Positions 17,392-25,702 of a stretch of DNA of 64,000 bases are shown here, piece by piece. Each line of letters begins with the position of its first letter. Positions within the stretch are counted from its first letter, which is position 1. This stretch comes from Photobacterium kishitanii (lineage in GTDB: Bacteria > Pseudomonadota > Gammaproteobacteria > Enterobacterales > Vibrionaceae). Location of the stretch: NCBI RefSeq assembly GCF_003026355.1, contig NZ_PYON01000001.1, positions 248,001 to 312,000 on the forward strand, written 5' to 3'. The translations under genes and the position numbers were made by a program. A model generated the notes under the pieces. It ran no database searches. It was not told the origin of the DNA and saw only the letters and a list, made by a program, of their open reading frames with translations.

Positions 17392-18045
17392 ATGATGAAT
17401 ACGCCATTAATGTGTAGTTTACAGCTTACCCAACTTAGTGATCATGCGGTTAATGAGCTTGCCCCTTCATTCAAATATTTACCTCACACTTCTCACGCTG
17501 ACGGAGAGTACCGTTTACGTCGTTATTCTATTATCCGTATTCATAACGGTAAGATAGAACCTTTACCTTCAACAGATTTTGTCCAATCTAATGATATTAA
17601 TCATTTTCAAGGCAATGTTGTACGCCATTTTGAGGCTTTAGACGATGAGCTTATTCATTGCGGTGGGATGTTAGAAATGTGTAAATTATTTCAACGTGCA
17701 AATACCTTACCTGATGATCAACCGATTGAAATTCACCAGATGCGTATTGCCACCCTCGATAGTGAAGTTCCAGCATCTCCTGAAGGTATCCATCAGGATG
17801 GCTTTGAACATATTGCTGTAATTGGGATTGATCGTCACAATATTAAAGGCGGGGAATTTTTAGTATATAAAGATAAAACAGCATCACCTTTTCTTTGTAC
17901 AACATTGCAACATGGTGAAATGGCAATATTAGCTGATGATATTTTATGGCATAACGCTCACCCTATTAAGGCGATCAAGAAACATCAACAAGGATACTGG
18001 GATGTATTTGTATTAACGACCAAGGAGATCCAGCATGGCGTTTGA
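17392..18045 (+). CDS. 2-oxoglutarate/Fe(II) dioxygenase family protein (PF10014 type)
   Basis: A soluble 217-aa protein with the iron-binding facial triad of the 2OG-Fe oxygenase family: IHQDGFEH (H-x-D) in mid-protein and LWHNAHPI (distal His) near the end, plus GEMAILADD and Y-W-D-V-F. PF10014 includes free amino-acid hydroxylases such as isoleucine 4-hydroxylase, so an amino-acid or small-molecule hydroxylation is likely. The ribosome site AGGAG precedes two tandem ATGs (17392, 17395); either could be used. Its last 11 bases overlap the PLP-enzyme gene, giving translational coupling and suggesting that the two act on one pathway. Confidence 0.85.
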   Translation: MMNTPLMCSLQLTQLSDHAVNELAPSFKYLPHTSHADGEYRLRRYSIIRIHNGKIEPLPSTDFVQSNDINHFQGNVVRHFEALDDELIHCGGMLEMCKLFQRANTLPDDQPIEIHQMRIATLDSEVPASPEGIHQDGFEHIAVIGIDRHNIKGGEFLVYKDKTASPFLCTTLQHGEMAILADDILWHNAHPIKAIKKHQQGYWDVFVLTTKEIQHGV

Positions 18046-19279
18046 TCCCTTTACTAAGCGGTTATTATTTCCAGCACTAAATCGATACATAAATAAACAA
18101 CCTGTATGTTTCTTTGATGGTCCCGGAGGCTCACAAGTTCCTCAATCAGTTTTAGATGCAATGAGTCACTATTTAAGCCATTTTAATTCAAACTTAGGCG
18201 GTGCTTTTTTCTCAAGTACTGCAACCACATCATTAATGGCGAATGCTCGTGAAGTGGCGCAGGCATTCGTTAATGCACCATCAATCAATAACATGGTTTT
18301 TGGTGCTAATATGACCAGCTTAACGTTTCAACTAAGTCGTATTATTAGTCGTGATTGGCAAGCTGGGGATGAAATTATTGTAACTGCCCTCGATCATTAT
18401 TCAAATGTATCAAGTTGGCAACAAGCAGCCGAAGATAAAGGAGTGATCGTACATCAAGTACGCTTAGATGATACTAATTGTGATTTAGATTATGACCACT
18501 TTAGCTCACTACTCAATTCGCGGACTAAACTGGTCGCTGTCACTTACGCCTCAAACGTGACAGGGTCACTAATTGATATGAAGCGTATAATTACCGCTGC
18601 TCATGCTATAGAAGCACAAGTGTATGTTGATGCTGTACATTATGCGCCACATTGTTTAATTGATGTCCAAGAATTAGATTGTGACTTTTTAGTTTGTTCT
18701 GCCTACAAGTTTTTTGGTCCTCATCTGGGTATTGCTTATATCGCTCCCCAATGGATCCAGACATTACGTCCCTATAAGGTCGAGCCTGCTCCCAATAATG
18801 GACCTGCTCGTTTTGAAACTGGAACGCAAAATTTTGAAGCCTTGGCTGGATTTATTGCCGCAGTCAATTATTTAGCAGATTACAGCCGTAATTTAGACGA
18901 GCAATCATTATCTCTTCGGCAACATTTAAGCCGTAGTTTTAAATATTATCAAATCTATGAAGGTACACTCAGTCAGTATTTCCTTTCTCGTTTAAATCGC
19001 TATAGCAACGTCAAATTATTTGGCTTAAATCATCATCACCAACGTACACCTACTTTTGCAATACGTATTAACAATGTAGAACCTGCCGAAGTGGCAGCCT
19101 ATCTTGCTAAACACAACATCTGTATCTGGCACGGCCATTTCTATGCACAAGGATTATGCGAACAATTAAATCTGCTTAATAAAGGTGGCGTGATCCGTAT
19201 CGGCTGCATGCATTATAATACTTTTAATGAAATCGATACTTTGTTTAGCATGCTCGATTGTTTCTTAACCCCAAAATAA
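18035..19279 (+). CDS. Class V aminotransferase-fold PLP enzyme (cysteine-desulfurase-like, VC1184 subfamily type)
   Basis: A PLP enzyme of the SufS/NifS fold, 414 aa: FFDGPGGSQVPQSVLDAMSHYL at the start, TALDHYSNVSSW, VDAVHYAPH and the PLP-lysine motif SAYKFFGPHLG (Lys near residue 228). The cysteine-containing loop used for sulfur transfer is not obvious, so genuine desulfurase activity is doubtful; lyase or transaminase chemistry is equally possible. The start overlaps the end of the dioxygenase gene, with GGAGA just before it. Convergent with the AraC gene, only 5 bases apart. Confidence 0.88.
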   Translation: MAFDPFTKRLLFPALNRYINKQPVCFFDGPGGSQVPQSVLDAMSHYLSHFNSNLGGAFFSSTATTSLMANAREVAQAFVNAPSINNMVFGANMTSLTFQLSRIISRDWQAGDEIIVTALDHYSNVSSWQQAAEDKGVIVHQVRLDDTNCDLDYDHFSSLLNSRTKLVAVTYASNVTGSLIDMKRIITAAHAIEAQVYVDAVHYAPHCLIDVQELDCDFLVCSAYKFFGPHLGIAYIAPQWIQTLRPYKVEPAPNNGPARFETGTQNFEALAGFIAAVNYLADYSRNLDEQSLSLRQHLSRSFKYYQIYEGTLSQYFLSRLNRYSNVKLFGLNHHHQRTPTFAIRINNVEPAEVAAYLAKHNICIWHGHFYAQGLCEQLNLLNKGGVIRIGCMHYNTFNEIDTLFSMLDCFLTPK

Positions 19280-19284
19280 AACAG

Positions 19285-20064
19285 TTACATTTGTTTTAAA
19301 TATTGCTTTGGCGTAGTACCTAATTTCTTTTTAAAAAAAGTAATAAAAGCACTCACCGACTCATAACCTAAATCATCAGCAATTAGTTGTACTGGCATAC
19401 CGTCCGATAATTTTTTAAATGCTAGTACTAGATGCAATTGTGAGCGCCAACGTGCAAATGATAAACCCATTTCTTGTTTCACTAAGCGACTTAATGTTCG
19501 CTCACTCATTGCATATTTAGTCGCCCACTCACCCACAGTACTACGATCAGCTGGGTTATCTAATAGCTGTTCTGCAATTTTTTGCAGTCTTGGTTCCGTT
19601 GGGATTGGAAAGTCGAAATGTTGTGTTGGCATTACAATCAATTGATCAATTAACACATCGGCTAACCGTACTGTTGTTTGTTGTTGCTGCTGTTGATGAT
19701 CGACATGACACAAATATGTAATAAGCTCACGCAATAATGGCGAAATTGATATCATTGCAGCTTGCTCTGGTAAACCTTTAACTGCTGAGTCAATAAACAA
19801 ATTACAGACTTGGGCATCTGGTGAGACACGTACACTATGAGGGGTATCTGTTGGTACCCATACTGCACAATTTGCAGGCATCATCCATATCGCATCAGCA
19901 ATTTTACAAGTAACAAATCCACTTAATGGCATTACCAGCTGACATTTTTTGTGTTGATGCATTGGGGTTTCACTTTCTTGATCAATGCCATTCAGCATAT
20001 AAGCAATCGCTTTTTGTGGAAATGCATCAGAATCAAAGTGAGGATCAAAAGAATGGTATTCCAT
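19285..20064 (-). CDS. AraC-family regulator (NimR/YeaM-like)
   Basis: N-terminal cupin sensor (METPMHQHKKCQLVMPLSGFV, WMMPANCAVWVPTDTPHSV) and a C-terminal two-helix AraC DNA-binding domain (WATKYAMSERTLSRLVKQEMGLSFARWRSQLHL ... GYESVSAFITFFKKKLGTTPKQY). Length 259 aa matches NimR-type regulators, which usually control an adjacent gene. There is no efflux gene beside it, so the likely targets are the convergent oxygenase/PLP operon or the divergent VemP-like operon. A short polyglutamine run (residues about 122-127) sits in the linker. Confidence 0.9.
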   Translation of the reverse strand: MEYHSFDPHFDSDAFPQKAIAYMLNGIDQESETPMHQHKKCQLVMPLSGFVTCKIADAIWMMPANCAVWVPTDTPHSVRVSPDAQVCNLFIDSAVKGLPEQAAMISISPLLRELITYLCHVDHQQQQQQTTVRLADVLIDQLIVMPTQHFDFPIPTEPRLQKIAEQLLDNPADRSTVGEWATKYAMSERTLSRLVKQEMGLSFARWRSQLHLVLAFKKLSDGMPVQLIADDLGYESVSAFITFFKKKLGTTPKQYLKQM

Positions 20065-20234
20065 TAGGTACTCTTTTATTGTTTTTTAGACCAATATACC
20101 TAGCTGAGCTAACAACGCAACAATCAATAGCGATTCATTAATACCGCTATCGTTGACTTTTAATAACAAAAGAAACATTGCTTTTTTTTGCTTTTAAAGT
20201 AAAAATAATCGAGAATTACTAATGGAATATTAGA

Positions 20235-20612
20235 TTGCAAAAGACAACCGGGCGCTTATCTTTTTTTATCACTTTACTTACGGTATTACTTTTTTGTAAT
20301 GTCGCGAGTGTGGTTGAGCTCGGCTTTTCTCAACATTCGTTTACAGAAGCAAGCCAAGATCGTGCTCCTGATGCTTCAATAGATATTCTTATTCAGCGTC
20401 ATGCAACATCTAGAATAAATTCACTTGAAGCACAACCCCCAACTAAAGATCCACAATCATGGCCAATTTTGTTGCTCACTATTGCCATGTTGCTTGGTCT
20501 ATTTTCTAATTTAAAATATATAGCCCCTCACTACCTTACATTTAGTAGCCATCGTCTTGCTGGCTGGCAAGATGCGAACCTCCAATTTCGATTTATTCAT
20601 AGTCGCAGATAA
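20235..20612 (+). CDS. VemP-like secretion-monitoring arrest peptide (leader of dedA-secDF)
   Basis: A 125-aa protein with an N-terminal hydrophobic export signal (residues 8-27, LSFFITLLTVLLFCNVASVV), a second hydrophobic stretch (76-91) and, 20 residues from the end, SHRLAGWQDANLQF. Vibrio VemP ends with an arrest motif that I recall as HRIxGWKETNAMYVALN; H, R, G, W and N are kept in register and L/I, Q/K and D/E are conservative. VemP stalls its own ribosome until it is exported, and so switches on secDF2. The same gene order (peptide, then secD and secF) is present here. The start is a TTG with only a weak GGA 8 bases upstream. The middle is unlike any other family I know. The assignment rests on motif, position and the RNA stem described at 20580-20663. 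Confidence 0.8.
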   Translation: MQKTTGRLSFFITLLTVLLFCNVASVVELGFSQHSFTEASQDRAPDASIDILIQRHATSRINSLEAQPPTKDPQSWPILLLTIAMLLGLFSNLKYIAPHYLTFSSHRLAGWQDANLQFRFIHSRR

Positions 20613-20663
20613 TCCCTTTTATACCTCAATAACGTTCTATTTCTATATGTTGGTATATTGGAG
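20580..20663 (+). promoter_or_regulatory. RNA stem that would hide the dedA ribosome-binding site, opened by a stalled ribosome
   Basis: CTCCAAT (20580-20586), lying inside the arrest codons for L-Q-F, is exactly complementary to ATTGGAG (20657-20663), the ribosome-binding site 6 bases before the dedA start. ATACC (20621-20625) pairs with GGTAT (20652-20656), so 12 contiguous bases of the 3' strand can be paired. A ribosome stalled near codons 118-124 would cover 20580-20610 and free the site. This matches the known VemP-secDF2 mechanism; the pairing is seen directly, the function is inferred. Confidence 0.7.
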
Positions 20664-20669
20664 AAAACT

Positions 20670-21347
20670 ATGTTTGAAACAATCCAGGAAATACTGGTTG
20701 CCCTTTGGCGTCAGGATTTTGATGCACTACTCACGCCGGGTAGCGCCATTGTAATTTATATTATCGTCACGCTGTTTATTTTATTAGAAAGTGCTTTTTT
20801 GCCAGCAGCCCCTCTACCTTGTGACAGTATTGTCGTTTTGGTTGGAACGCTCACTGCTATTGGTGTACTACATCCACTAATCATCTTTCCACTGCTCATT
20901 TTAGCAGCATCATTTGGTAGTTGGCTCGCCTATTTACAAGGGCAATGGCTGAATAAACTGCCTCTGGCTACCTCATGGCTAAATAAAGTTCCTCAAAAAG
21001 GTCTCGATACGGCTGACACTTTATTAATTCGGCATGGCCTAATTGCCCTCTTTGCAGCACGTTTTATTCCTTGTGTACGCTCTGTTCTCCCAATGATGAT
21101 GGGAATTCGATCACAAAAAATAGCACAATTTCATTATTTCTCATGGATAAGTGCTTGTTTATGGGTGGGAATTCTTTCTGGGCTTGGGTGGCTATTACCT
21201 ATTCTTCCCGATCCATTTAATCGTATCGTGACTATTGGGTTAATGATTGCACCTTTTGTAACCTTAGGTATTGCTCTTATAACTGCCATTATTTGGCGTT
21301 TAAATAAAACAATACTCGTGATAAATCCACTACATAAGGATATGTAA
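20670..21347 (+). CDS. DedA-family inner-membrane protein
   Basis: A DedA/SNARE-associated membrane protein of 225 aa with about five helices. Marks: ESAFLPAAPLPCDSIVVLVG (family motif ExxxPxP...), FGSWLAYLQGQWLNK, and HGLIALFAARFIPCVRSVLPMMMGI (conserved Arg-containing motif). DedA proteins are lipid-carrier flippases or recyclers (undecaprenyl phosphate, phosphatidylethanolamine) linked to membrane potential. The ATG at 20670 is chosen because GGAG lies 6 bases upstream; 20658 has none. It sits between the arrest peptide and secD, which is not the classic Vibrio order, and its stop is one base from the secD start. Confidence 0.9.
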   Translation: MFETIQEILVALWRQDFDALLTPGSAIVIYIIVTLFILLESAFLPAAPLPCDSIVVLVGTLTAIGVLHPLIIFPLLILAASFGSWLAYLQGQWLNKLPLATSWLNKVPQKGLDTADTLLIRHGLIALFAARFIPCVRSVLPMMMGIRSQKIAQFHYFSWISACLWVGILSGLGWLLPILPDPFNRIVTIGLMIAPFVTLGIALITAIIWRLNKTILVINPLHKDM

Positions 21348-21348
21348 G

Positions 21349-23163
21349 ATGACGATAATATCGAATAAAAAGAATCGAATAGCACCACTAAACCGACTCA
21401 GTAAGTGGAAATATGCGCTTTTATTACTGATGCTAATTAGCTTATTTCTACAAGCAATCCCAACCTTTTACGGTGATATTCCCGCACTAGGCATACACCC
21501 TAAAAAAGGAGAGCACGTCTCTTTAACTAATATCAAAAGCATTTTAGCAGCTGAATATATTCCGACGGTTGATGTTGCTATAAATGATGGCACTATCATT
21601 GTTACATTTGAGGATATTGATAACCAACAACGTGCAAAATTAGCATTAACAGATGCCATCGCAACAAAAGCGGATATTACAGTGCAATATCAATCCGCAG
21701 CACCCGCTTGGTTTGCTACTTTTGGGGCAGACCCTGTAAAACTTGGACTCGATTTACGCGGGGGGGTGCAATTATTACTTTTTGTTGATCTGGATGCTGT
21801 ATATACAAAACACACAGATGCAATGGTTAATGAAATACGGCGTACATTACGTGAAGATAAACTACGTGGTATTACTGTTCGTAAAACTGCGTCAACCAAT
21901 ATAGTAATTAATACTAATACTTCTGATCTTAATCACAGCATACAAACGTTGTTACAAACTTATACCCATCAATGGCAACTTATTGATAATGGCAATCAAA
22001 TAAAACTAGCAATAACTGATGATGAGCGTCTTTCTTTAGCCCAATCAGCTATGGCACAAAATATGTCCATTTTACGCAATCGTATTGGTGAATTAGGCAT
22101 TGTTGAAGCTAGTGTTCAACGTCAAGGTCGTGATCATATTCGAATTGAATTACCTGGCGTACATGATCCTAAGCAAGCAAAGTCAGTAATAGGTGCTACA
22201 GCGTCATTAGCCTTTTATGAAGCAAATGCTGCCGGCGCACTCACTATTCTTGACCGAAATGATGTCCCTGTACGGCTAGTTCGCCAAGCTGTACTTTCAG
22301 GTGATCACATCATTAATGCCAACAGTAGCAATGATGAAATGGGGCGACCACAAGTTGACATTCGTCTTGATGGTATCGGTGGCGATAAAATGACAACATT
22401 TAGCCGTCAACATATTGGCCAACCTATGGCTACTGTTTATACCGAATATAAACTAAATAATATCAATAAATTAGTTCCTCATGATCAAGTTATTAATGTT
22501 GCAACGATTCAAAGTACGTTAGGTAATAGCTTTCGTATAACAGGTATAGACACTATTACAGAAGCGCAAGAAATTGCCCTACTGTTACGTTCAGGAGCTT
22601 TAACTGCCCCAATTCAAATTGTTGAAGAACGCGCCATAGGACCAACATTAGGTGCTGAAAATATTCGAGCTGGATTCAGTGCATTAGCATTAGGTATGGC
22701 TGGTATGGCTATCTTTTTAATCTGCTGGTATCGACGTTTTGGCTGGGTCGCTATTGTCGGATTATCCGCGAATCTAATCATGCAAATTGGTCTGTTGGTA
22801 CTCTTACCTGGTGCTGTATTAACCTTACCTGGTATTGCAGGTTTAGTGCTAACTGTAGGTATGGCCGTCGATACTAATGTGCTTATTTTTGAACGTATTC
22901 GAGACCGATTACGTGAAGGAGCATCATTAGCAACATCCATTGATTTTGGCTATCGCTCCGCATTTACAACAATTTTTGATGCGAATATAACCACATTAAT
23001 TTCTGCTATTTGTCTTTACAGTATTGGATCTGGGCCATTACAAGGCTTTGCTACCACACTGATTTTAGGCTTAATTTCTAGCATGGTCTGCGGCATATGG
23101 GGAACACGTGCCATCATCAACCCATTATGGGGCCGCGATAATCGTCGTGCCATCAAGATTTAA
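21349..23163 (+). CDS. secD: Second SecD protein-export subunit (SecD2 type)
   Basis: Inner-membrane SecD, 604 aa: TM1 (residues 21-38), the periplasmic P1 domain containing GLDLRGGVQLL (133-143), the P1 head, and the C-terminal five-helix bundle with LPGIAGLVLTVGMAVDTNVLIFERIRDRL (conserved Asp used in ion coupling). With SecF it pulls exported proteins out of SecYEG using the proton or sodium gradient. There is no YajC upstream, and the coupled DedA gene replaces it, so this is the inducible second set, not the yajC-secDF operon. It starts 1 base after dedA, with AAGGAT inside the end of dedA as ribosome site. Confidence 0.95.
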   Translation: MTIISNKKNRIAPLNRLSKWKYALLLLMLISLFLQAIPTFYGDIPALGIHPKKGEHVSLTNIKSILAAEYIPTVDVAINDGTIIVTFEDIDNQQRAKLALTDAIATKADITVQYQSAAPAWFATFGADPVKLGLDLRGGVQLLLFVDLDAVYTKHTDAMVNEIRRTLREDKLRGITVRKTASTNIVINTNTSDLNHSIQTLLQTYTHQWQLIDNGNQIKLAITDDERLSLAQSAMAQNMSILRNRIGELGIVEASVQRQGRDHIRIELPGVHDPKQAKSVIGATASLAFYEANAAGALTILDRNDVPVRLVRQAVLSGDHIINANSSNDEMGRPQVDIRLDGIGGDKMTTFSRQHIGQPMATVYTEYKLNNINKLVPHDQVINVATIQSTLGNSFRITGIDTITEAQEIALLLRSGALTAPIQIVEERAIGPTLGAENIRAGFSALALGMAGMAIFLICWYRRFGWVAIVGLSANLIMQIGLLVLLPGAVLTLPGIAGLVLTVGMAVDTNVLIFERIRDRLREGASLATSIDFGYRSAFTTIFDANITTLISAICLYSIGSGPLQGFATTLILGLISSMVCGIWGTRAIINPLWGRDNRRAIKI

Positions 23164-23174
23164 GGATAATAATT

Positions 23175-24068
23175 ATGCTATTTCGTACATTAACACAATT
23201 ACGTTATTTCGGTCTTGGCTGCTCATTACTACTCGTTACTGCCAGTATTTTAAGTATTAGCCACTACGGACTAAAATTGGGAATCGATTTTACGGGTGGA
23301 ATTATTATTGATGTCTCTATACAAACCTTAGCAACAGCGGCAGAACTTCAAGCACAACTCTCTGGTTCATGGGCTACGATAACGGCAGATGCAGCGCAAG
23401 GGATTTGGCAACTAGCTTTGCCTGCAAAATCAACCATTACGGATCCTCAACAAATCATTAGCCTATTAGCTCAACAGCTAAACCTTCCGGTTAATTTACT
23501 ACAGGCAACCGTTATTGGCCCACAAGTTGGCGAGGAACTTTATCATCAAGGTGGGTTAGCTCTGCTGGTTGCATCACTTTCTATCATGCTTTATTTAACC
23601 ATACGTTTTGAATGGCGTTTATCATTAGCAGCCATTGCATCGCTTATTCACGATACAATTATAACTCTTGGTTTATTGGCTTTTCTAGAAGTAGAGATGG
23701 ATCTTAATGTGGTTGCAGGCTTATTAGCCGTTATTGGCTACTCACTTAATGATTCAATAGTTATTGCTGATCGTTTACGTGATGTATTACGAGCAAAGCC
23801 TGATACTAATATCTTCACTAGTACGGATATTGCAGTATCAGCAACTTTTACTCGAACTTTAATCACCGCAGGTACGACATTGTTTACAATTGGTTGTTTA
23901 CTTTTATTAGGTGGCGAAGCGCTTTATGGATTCTCTATTACTTTATTTGCAGGCGTGGTAACGGGTACATGGTCATCAGTCACGATTGCATCAACAGTTC
24001 AAGAGTTGCTTGGATTACACCCTCAGCATTATCAACCTAAACCTGATTTAATCGACGAATTACCTTAA
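23175..24068 (+). CDS. secF: Second SecF protein-export subunit (SecF2 type)
   Basis: SecF of 297 aa with the signature GIDFTGGIIIDV (residues about 36-47), a small periplasmic region and the helix bundle with VVAGLLAVIGYSLNDSIVIADRLRDVL (SecF motif of TM4). AAGGA precedes the start and 11 bases separate it from secD, so it is in the same operon. In V. alginolyticus the second SecDF pair is made when export slows at low salt; here the peptide-dedA-secD-secF order implies a similar unit. No clear hairpin terminator follows in the 177-bp gap after secF. Confidence 0.95.
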   Translation: MLFRTLTQLRYFGLGCSLLLVTASILSISHYGLKLGIDFTGGIIIDVSIQTLATAAELQAQLSGSWATITADAAQGIWQLALPAKSTITDPQQIISLLAQQLNLPVNLLQATVIGPQVGEELYHQGGLALLVASLSIMLYLTIRFEWRLSLAAIASLIHDTIITLGLLAFLEVEMDLNVVAGLLAVIGYSLNDSIVIADRLRDVLRAKPDTNIFTSTDIAVSATFTRTLITAGTTLFTIGCLLLLGGEALYGFSITLFAGVVTGTWSSVTIASTVQELLGLHPQHYQPKPDLIDELP

Positions 24069-24284
24069 CCAACGTAATGTCTACGACAAAGGGATAATAT
24101 TATTATCCCTTTCTAATTCTTCGCTGTCATTGACTCAAAAATACAAAAAAATTATTGGAGTAATGTCACTTAATATAAAAATTATTACGCTAAATTCTGC
24201 AATTTATAATTAACGTATTAACTATTATCTTACGCCAGTAATAGTATGATATTATTATCTAACCCGCTCCAACTCGGTACACCA

Positions 24285-24857
24285 ATGAATCAGTCTCAAC
24301 AATTACTTGATATAAGTACTAACGCTCTACTACATCTAGAGTTTAAAAAACTTGATAAACGACTAACACAAATAGAACAAAATAACCTACTTGTTCAGTA
24401 TCTAAAGCACATCCTAAAAGATAATAGATACCGTACAGTTAAAAAATCGACTAAAAGCTGGTTATTACGCGGTAGAAAAGCAGGTGCCAACCTAGAATCT
24501 ATACTTAATAATGATCGAGAACGTATTCTGCAAACCAGTTCAACGGATCTTTACCGTTTTGTTGAGCTTATTGAAGACGTCGAGTCGCAACTACATACCA
24601 AAGTGCAATATTCGTTAGCGCATAATATCAATCTTAAAGCACGCTTTGGTAAAGTGTTGGTATGTGTAGTCGATGAAGATTTAACATCAAGTTTTGATGA
24701 TGATGGGCTGATGATTAAATCAACTCAGATTTTATTTATTGGCAGTATTGAGCATAAAGATATTTTTTCTGCTGCAATTGATCAAAGTGGGTATTTCCAA
24801 TCTGTAATTGCATATGAAGATGAAATTCACCTTCGCGTTGAGCTCTTTAGACTCTAA
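24285..24857 (+). CDS. Protein of unknown function (190 aa)
   Basis: I do not recognise the family. The protein is cytoplasmic and has a long helical first half (MNQSQQLLDISTNALLHLEFKKLDKRLTQIEQ, Lys/Leu-rich) and a mixed strand/helix second half, with an acidic patch DEDLTSSFDDDG (residues about 132-143). No signal peptide. Start choice is uncertain: the ATG at 24285 gives a natural N-terminus, and the ATG at 24246 adds 13 hydrophobic residues; neither has a good ribosome site. A long inverted repeat follows it at 24884-24920. Confidence 0.6.
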   Translation: MNQSQQLLDISTNALLHLEFKKLDKRLTQIEQNNLLVQYLKHILKDNRYRTVKKSTKSWLLRGRKAGANLESILNNDRERILQTSSTDLYRFVELIEDVESQLHTKVQYSLAHNINLKARFGKVLVCVVDEDLTSSFDDDGLMIKSTQILFIGSIEHKDIFSAAIDQSGYFQSVIAYEDEIHLRVELFRL

Positions 24858-24883
24858 AGTTAAACATCCTTGTAACTTAACAA

Positions 24884-24920
24884 TACCAATGAGTTAGCCC
24901 TTCTGACTTACTCATTGGTA
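24884..24920. terminator. Long inverted repeat (possible terminator without a U tract)
   Basis: An 11-bp perfect stem TACCAATGAGT/ACTCATTGGTA with a 15-base loop, 27 bases after the unknown gene. There is no T run on either side, so it may end transcription weakly or protect the mRNA 3' end. Confidence 0.5.
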
Positions 24921-24985
24921 ATGAATATTTCAAATTAATAATGATAAGAAAAGCCATTACCTTATTGATAGTAGACATAATTACT

Positions 24986-25342
24986 TTATTGGTTTGCTAA
25001 AAAAACATCTCTTGCTGCAACAAAAGACACTTCTTCTAATAGATAATCAATATTATCACATGCGTCATTAACCATTAGTTTTTTTGCTATTTGTTTTACT
25101 ACATAACATTTGGCTGGTATTTGTGGCTGCTCATGACTGCCATTAAAAAATTGAGCATCATTAATTGCAAGAGATACTGGTAATTGAGTATCAATATCAA
25201 TTTCAGCAGTCAAAACATCACCAACACACGGTAAATAAGATAAGCTATCAGCTGTAATATATTTTCTAGCTGGAATAATGTTTTGGTCTGATTGTAGATC
25301 AATAAAATTAACCATCAATGCAATCATTGAATTATTTAACAT
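24986..25342 (-). CDS. Protein of unknown function (118 aa)
   Basis: A cytoplasmic protein of 118 aa with no signal or membrane segment: strand-rich middle (TADSLSYLPCVGDVLTAEIDID), then helix-prone end (IDYLLEEVSFVAARDVFLANQ). No family recognised. AAGGTG lies 5 bases upstream of the ATG. It lies downstream of the giant adhesin gene on the same strand, 360 bases away, so it is probably transcribed alone. Confidence 0.65.
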   Translation of the reverse strand: MLNNSMIALMVNFIDLQSDQNIIPARKYITADSLSYLPCVGDVLTAEIDIDTQLPVSLAINDAQFFNGSHEQPQIPAKCYVVKQIAKKLMVNDACDNIDYLLEEVSFVAARDVFLANQ

Positions 25343-25702
25343 GTTATCACCTTATTTAACTGTTTTTTTTATTATATCGACTTAACGACCAAGCGATGAC
25401 AGCTAAATTCTATTTATTATTTTCCATAAAATAACCGATAACAATGTTCCAATTTCACAGTAAAATTAAAGTAACACCTTGTCAAAGATAACACACAGAA
25501 AACAAATAAAATCAACAGTTTAATTAAAAAACAAAACCATCTAAGATTCTAATCAGGTTCGACTAATACCATTAATGAAAATATTAGACTCTGTGACATC
25601 TAAATCACAGAGCCTAAAAATAACTGTTACATCATGAATTAAAACATCTGTAACAATTCAGCCTTTATATGCAAACTTAGCTCCTCTTATGACAGAACCC
25701 TA

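Noticed and set aside
18035..19279. True cysteine desulfurase for Fe-S clusters
   Set aside because: Fold agrees, but there are no Fe-S genes near and no clear sulfur-transfer cysteine; kept as desulfurase-like only.
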